From Acanthacorydalis orientalis (lineage: Eukaryota > Arthropoda > Insecta > Megaloptera > Corydalidae), in the NCBI GenBank assembly GCA_034766995.1, contig CM068316.1, positions 22,401,590 to 22,465,589 on the forward strand: DNA of 64,000 nucleotides. The letters run 5' to 3'. Shown here piece by piece: positions 59,619 to 64,000 of the stretch. A program made the position numbers and the translations under genes. Every line of letters begins with the position of its first letter. Within the stretch, counting starts at the first letter, position 1. The notes beneath the pieces were generated by a model. The model worked only from the letters and a program-made list of their open reading frames with translations. It was not told where the DNA came from and ran no database searches.

Positions 59619-59975
59619 TATGGGGCTCTGCACCCTGCTCTCTACGTTCACTAACCTCCGGGCTCGCTGCGCTTATCCACTTATCAAGTATAAGCATGTC
59701 ATGTAACCGAATGAAACAATAAAATTATTTTTTAAAACTCATTTGTGTCTATACAAACATTCTTGCAGATACATTTCAACGTGTTATTATATATATATTT
59801 ATATATATATATATACATATACATATGTTAGTACGTTTATATAATCATTATTGGAGACAGATTGCAACGTGTTGTTTTACATATGAGATAAACATATTTG
59901 GGTACCATAGAAACCTCAACGTCATAAACAATTAAGTCGACGTCATCGATTTTTTTGTGGAAAATTTTGATTATA
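59619..59975 (+). repeat. GC-headed dispersed repeat, copy 3
   Basis: Starts TATGGGGCTCTGCACCCTGC, then ACCTCCGGGCTCGCTGCGCT, ATAAGCATGTCATGTAA, GAAACAATAAA, ATTTTTTAAAACTCATTTG, GCAGATACATTTCAACGTGTT, a TA insertion at about 59790-59830, then a repeated ATAATCATTATTGGAGACAG block, GAGATAAACATATTTGGGTA, and GTCGACGTCATCGAT, ending TTTTGATTATATAT. Same order as 20089-20360. The part around the TA insertion appears duplicated. Confidence 0.75.
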
Positions 59976-60022
59976 TATCTATCTATCTATCTATATATAT
60001 ATATATATATATATATATTAAC

Positions 60023-60069
<47 letters not shown>

Positions 60070-60084
60070 TAGATAGATAGATAA
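59976..60084. repeat. Inverted TATC-TA-GA-GATA compound array
   Basis: (ATCT)n at the left, interrupted TA, then (GA)n and (GATA)n at the right, so the ends are complementary. Confidence 0.95.
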
Positions 60085-60406
60085 AGAAATAAATATTTTT
60101 GATTAAATACAAATTATTTTTTTCTAGCGATCTCATAATAATAACTAACTATTCAGAGAGTGATGCAGAATATTCGAGTGATTCTAAATCTAAGTAGGGA
60201 ATTGAAGAGAATAAGGTAATGGGAACAAAAAAGCCTTGAATAAAAATATTATAAAGAAAATAAATTTAAGTAAGTTTCCAGTGACGTAACAAGAAAATAA
60301 ATAAATAAAAGGCATATTTTATATTGTTTTACAATTACTCTATATCTGTTGGAAAATTAAATCTTTTAGTTATGGCGAAATGTTTAATTTATTTTAATTA
60401 GACTTA

Positions 60407-60408
<2 letters not shown>
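60085..60408. other. AT-rich DNA, nothing recognised
   Basis: No features of note. Confidence 0.6.

Positions 60409-60458
<50 letters not shown>
60409..60458. repeat. (TA)n microsatellite
   Basis: About 50 bp of TA. Confidence 0.95.
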
Positions 60459-60464
<6 letters not shown>

Positions 60465-62161
60465 GTATAAAATGGATAAACTATATATTACAAATAAAAA
60501 AAGTAGAGTAAAATAAACAAAATTGCAATTTTTATAGGGCAGAGGTGTAGATTTAGAATTCCATGAATATTTTTTTGGTGAATATTTACCGAAACATGGA
60601 TTTTTTGAAATATTGTGCGATGACTAATTAATACTATACTTTGAAATGTTTTTAATCTTAAATGAAAATCAAATTTAGTGCTGTAAAAAAATCATGTGCA
60701 TATGGTAGTGTCATCACAGAAATTATCTGTAACGCAGTGCTTTGTTGCAACTAAAGAAAAGCAGAATAATATCATCATTATTTGTTAATGACAAATACAA
60801 CAAATTTGTCTATAGACATAAATAAAATACTTTCTTTTTTTGTTTTCATAATATATTAATAGCGTTGATACTGTAAAACATTTTTTTTATTAATTTTTAC
60901 TCTTTTAATTTGACATCATTAAGGGCAAAGTCAGAGCTTTTAGAAATTAGGACAATTAAATTTTTTACCGCTGACGGTGCTCTTTCATTTCGTGTGTGTT
61001 TGTTTTAATACAAACAAAATGTTTCTATTTTTTTCATTCTCTGTCGATGCATTCTACTTTATTTTTGTTACAAATTTGATGAATTCTTTTTATTTAATGC
61101 AATATTATTTTCTTGTTATGTTGGAAGCCAAATTTTATTTTTAAATTTGACAAAACGGAAACAAGTAATTTTTTATACTTGTCAAAGTATAAATTTTGTA
61201 ACGAAAAGCTTTTAATTTAAAAATTACGTTTTTATTCATGATTTTTATTAGTTTAAAAAATCGTTCTAGTTGATTAGACTTTTGAGAATTTAAAAAACTT
61301 GAAATTCTAAATAATTAAAAATGAAAATATATAAAAAATGTTAATAATTATTATATTTCATTTAGTTTATTATTTGTTCTATATACTTGTGCTTATTTAT
61401 TTAACAGTAATAACATATACAATTAGTAAACTTATGTATTAAGTAGGAACTAATAATATTTCTGTTATATCTATAAAATATTTTAATTTTAAAAAAAATA
61501 TTTTATATAGTGTTTTAATAATCATCAATCTAATTGAACTTTACATTAATGTTACTTTTTTTAATAAATATTAAATAATGTCAAAATAATGTGTCATATT
61601 TACAGTTGAAGAAACTAGCTATTGCAAGGAAATCTTAAAATCAATTAATGCAACGATATGATATTTTCTCTTAATAAAAATTGTAAACTTTCATTCAATT
61701 GAAATAGTCTTTAAATTTTTAGCTAATTTTTAACGTTATCTGTTAATTAAAAGTAAGAAAAACTTTTTTTAATACTTTATCTCAATTTATATGATGATAA
61801 AAGATCAAATATTTACAAGTTGTTAAATATTTTTAAATATATTATATCTTTTTTTGTTAGTTTTTTATACAAAACTTCACTTTTTTTAATTGCTTTCCGA
61901 TTTATTAGTAACGCTTTATATATTGGTTCAGCAATATCTTGTGTAAAAGTAATTTCTTTCTATCAATTTTTTCCATTTACTTTAATTATATATTGCAATT
62001 ACTTGAATAAAGTAAGTAGTATTTGAAAGTACATTTTATCTAATATATTTTATAGTAAAAATTCCTTTTTTAATAGTCGTATAGCAAACACGTTTCATTT
62101 TAAAAATAAAAAAAATACATTTTTTCTTCCCAATATTTTTAGAACTTGTTTATTGTTAAAA

Positions 62162-62167
<6 letters not shown>
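60459..62167. other. AT-rich DNA, nothing recognised
   Basis: The 68-codon frame at 61820-62026 is Phe/Ile-rich and hydrophobic, without recognisable features. No element ends. Confidence 0.5.

Positions 62168-62211
<44 letters not shown>
62168..62211. repeat. (TA)n microsatellite
   Basis: About 43 bp of TA. Confidence 0.95.
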
Positions 62212-62214
<3 letters not shown>

Positions 62215-62758
62215 GTTATATATTCATTAACATGTGTAACAGTTAGTTTAAATATTACTTTTAATGTCGTATAAAATAATAATATTAAAAAAATAATTTA
62301 TAAACATAGATGCATCAATTGAAATACTAATTGGTTTCCAATTTTAAAATATTTATAAACTATGATAGAATTTTAAGCAGAAATGTTGATATATAAAAGT
62401 TTTAATAATAAAGTGAAAACTACTTTTATATTTCATATTGTTGTCTTAATATTATAAGCAATTTTAGTTAATTTTCGTTATGAAAAATATAATTAGATAT
62501 AAAAAGCTAGAAATTCCCAAAAACCTAATATTTTGTATAGTTTTATTTGAGATATTGTATTATATATTGCATCTGTAGGTGATAGATTGTGTACGTTTTA
62601 CATACAATTGTGTAAGACAATATTGCTGTAATATATTTTAAAAAGTTAATGGATTTGATCATGGAAATTTTCGCTCTCTTCAGTAATTACAAAATAATAT
62701 TCTGATAATTTATTATCAATTTTATAGACACTCTTTCTCTCACAAAGACATATCCATG
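62212..62758. other. AT-rich DNA, nothing recognised
   Basis: No features of note. Confidence 0.6.
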
Positions 62759-62760
62759 TA

Positions 62761-62785
<25 letters not shown>
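62759..62785. repeat. (TA)n microsatellite
   Basis: Runs directly into the miniature MITE. Confidence 0.95.
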
Positions 62786-62791
<6 letters not shown>

Positions 62792-62865
62792 TTGCAGAAA
62801 AATAATTGCGGTTAATGACCTTCAAACTGATAACAAAAACCGCAATTATTTTCCTACTGATCTAA
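62786..62865. mobile_element. Miniature (80 bp) mariner MITE
   Basis: Shares AAAAATAATTGCGGTTAATG at the left and ends CCGCAATTATTTTCCTACTG then ATCTAA; TA follows at 62866-62867. The left terminus is degraded where it meets the TA array. Same palindromic layout as the copies at 4292 and 34118. Confidence 0.85.
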
Positions 62866-62867
62866 TA

Positions 62868-64000
62868 ATTAAATTGCTGTACATGAAAGTTTTGTTGGTG
62901 CTGAAAATTTTGTAGTCATGTTATTTGAAAACTAGTCATAGGTATCAATTAGCGTTATTCTTTTTTATAGTATTCAGTACCTTTTAAAATATAGTTTCAC
63001 AATAGATATGACTGACTTTCTTGTACTTGTCAAAATTCTACAATCACACAACAGACCTTAATAGCAATATAATCATCATATTTGGCAAAGAAGGAGTTAG
63101 TAAATGAAAGGTGCAGTATTGATTTTAAAAGTTTCATTCCTGCGGTATGTTACTTAACTCTCATAGATTTAACATGAACTAGAACTTGGATTTATTTAAA
63201 ATGAATCACGAAGAAAACTATAAGTTTAGATTGATAACATGTATTTTTAAAGTTTATTGCAATACTTCAAAAGTTTTATTGTGTTATGAGTTTAATTTGT
63301 TCTAATGATTAAGAGGGATTCGACATATATTAAATTGAAATAAGGTTAGGTTGTATAATTTTAAATACGCCAATGACTAAATTAGTATATATTCAAATAT
63401 AGATATTGCTTAACTGAGTACATAAACTAATCAACCATGATCGGCTGCATAGAGTATTACGGCGCAACGCTCTACTAATCACTTAAGTCACGTGATACAT
63501 GCGTCATCAAATATGCTTATGATAGTAATGACAATGTTTCAATTTAACGGATTTCCGTTAGACCTCGTATCTTTCAATTTACATCAGAGTGAAAGAACGA
63601 CTAGGAATTATTTGTGTTAGGTTGAAATATATATCGTTTATATTGACTATTGCGAGACCGACTATATTTCCTCGTTATAATCGTTATTCGTTCTATCAGT
63701 GACTGGAAAATTTCATTCAGATATTATATTTTTTATTATTAATCCAAATAATGATGTTAAGTAAGTTATATTGGAAAGAAAATTGTTGAAATAACAATAA
63801 TATAAATATATTTACAACATTATTTTATATATAAACATATTTTTTGGATTTGATTGATACAAGATTTCAATTTAAATATTAATCACACATTCTTTTATTG
63901 TATGATGCGTAAGGTAGTTATTTTTCTATATGCCCTAAATACTCGTATAACGTTTACTCCCGTTTAGGTCACGAATTATATTGTAAGAAGGATCTAAATT
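62868..64000. other. Unassigned DNA
   Basis: A somewhat less AT-rich patch at about 63430-63700 (CGGCTGCATAGAGTATTACG, TTTAACGGATTTCCGTTAGAC) has no long frame. No tRNA fold or element ends found. Confidence 0.45.

Noticed and set aside
62868..64000. Search for tRNA or small RNA genes in the less AT-rich end
   Set aside because: No consistent A/B boxes or cloverleaf.

Overview
This is a very A+T-rich, repeat-dominated stretch of an animal nuclear genome, most likely an arthropod and probably an insect. The reasons are several mariner lineages, a DD41D Tc1/mariner-like element, piggyBac-, hAT- and Tigger-like relics, RTE-like LINE ends, and dozens of long (TA)n arrays. No taxon-specific gene was found, so the species is not resolved. 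I recognise no intact host protein-coding gene, tRNA, rRNA or CRISPR array. The window is best read as intergenic or deep intronic DNA in which the recognisable content is mobile elements and simple repeats.

Layout. 1-7 kb is AT-rich background with two truncated copies and one miniature copy of a mariner-derived MITE family with TTAGGTTGGT ends. 7.0-7.9 kb holds an internally deleted mariner on the minus strand. 9.19-9.97 kb is a hAT element with an exact 8-bp target duplication and a surviving 149-codon frame. 10.3-11.3, 13.1-14.4 and 22.2-23.2 kb are decayed Mos1-like mariner transposase genes. 15.5-17.75 kb is a decayed DD41D element into which a young mariner (16460-17397) inserted. 18-20 kb carries hairpins and two copies of a repeat with a GC-rich head. 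26.05-26.6 and 57.05-57.6 kb are two 3' ends of one RTE-like LINE. 27.2-27.5 kb is a fold-back structure. 29.1 kb is a hairpin MITE related to the DD41D element. 32.1, 35.4, 44.7, 48.9 and 58.1 kb are full-size copies (about 555-575 bp) of the TTAGGTTGGT MITE, and 34.1 and 62.8 kb are about 80-bp miniatures of it. 36.7-38.2 kb is a piggyBac-like element sitting between two copies of a 240-bp direct repeat. 40.5-41.7 kb is a Tigger/pogo relic. 42.73-43.04 kb is a 307-bp MITE with an 8-bp duplication. 43.11-44.03 kb is the second copy of the young mariner. 54.28-55.52 kb is a near full-length but dead mariner. 59.4 kb has two adjacent perfect hairpins, and 59.6-60.0 kb is a third copy of the GC-headed repeat.

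Relations. The two young mariner copies carry different, complementary internal deletions: one keeps the DNA-binding half and lacks the first catalytic Asp, the other keeps the catalytic part and lacks the DNA-binding half. The TTAGGTTGGT MITEs keep only the transposase DNA-binding region. Neither could move on its own; both would need a full transposase elsewhere in the genome. Many elements abut (TA)n arrays, as expected for families that insert at TA. I found no convincing new biological system. The most informative structures are the DNA-binding-domain-only MITE family, the nested insertion beside a catalytic codon, the complementary deletion derivatives, and the perfect inverted-repeat hairpins.
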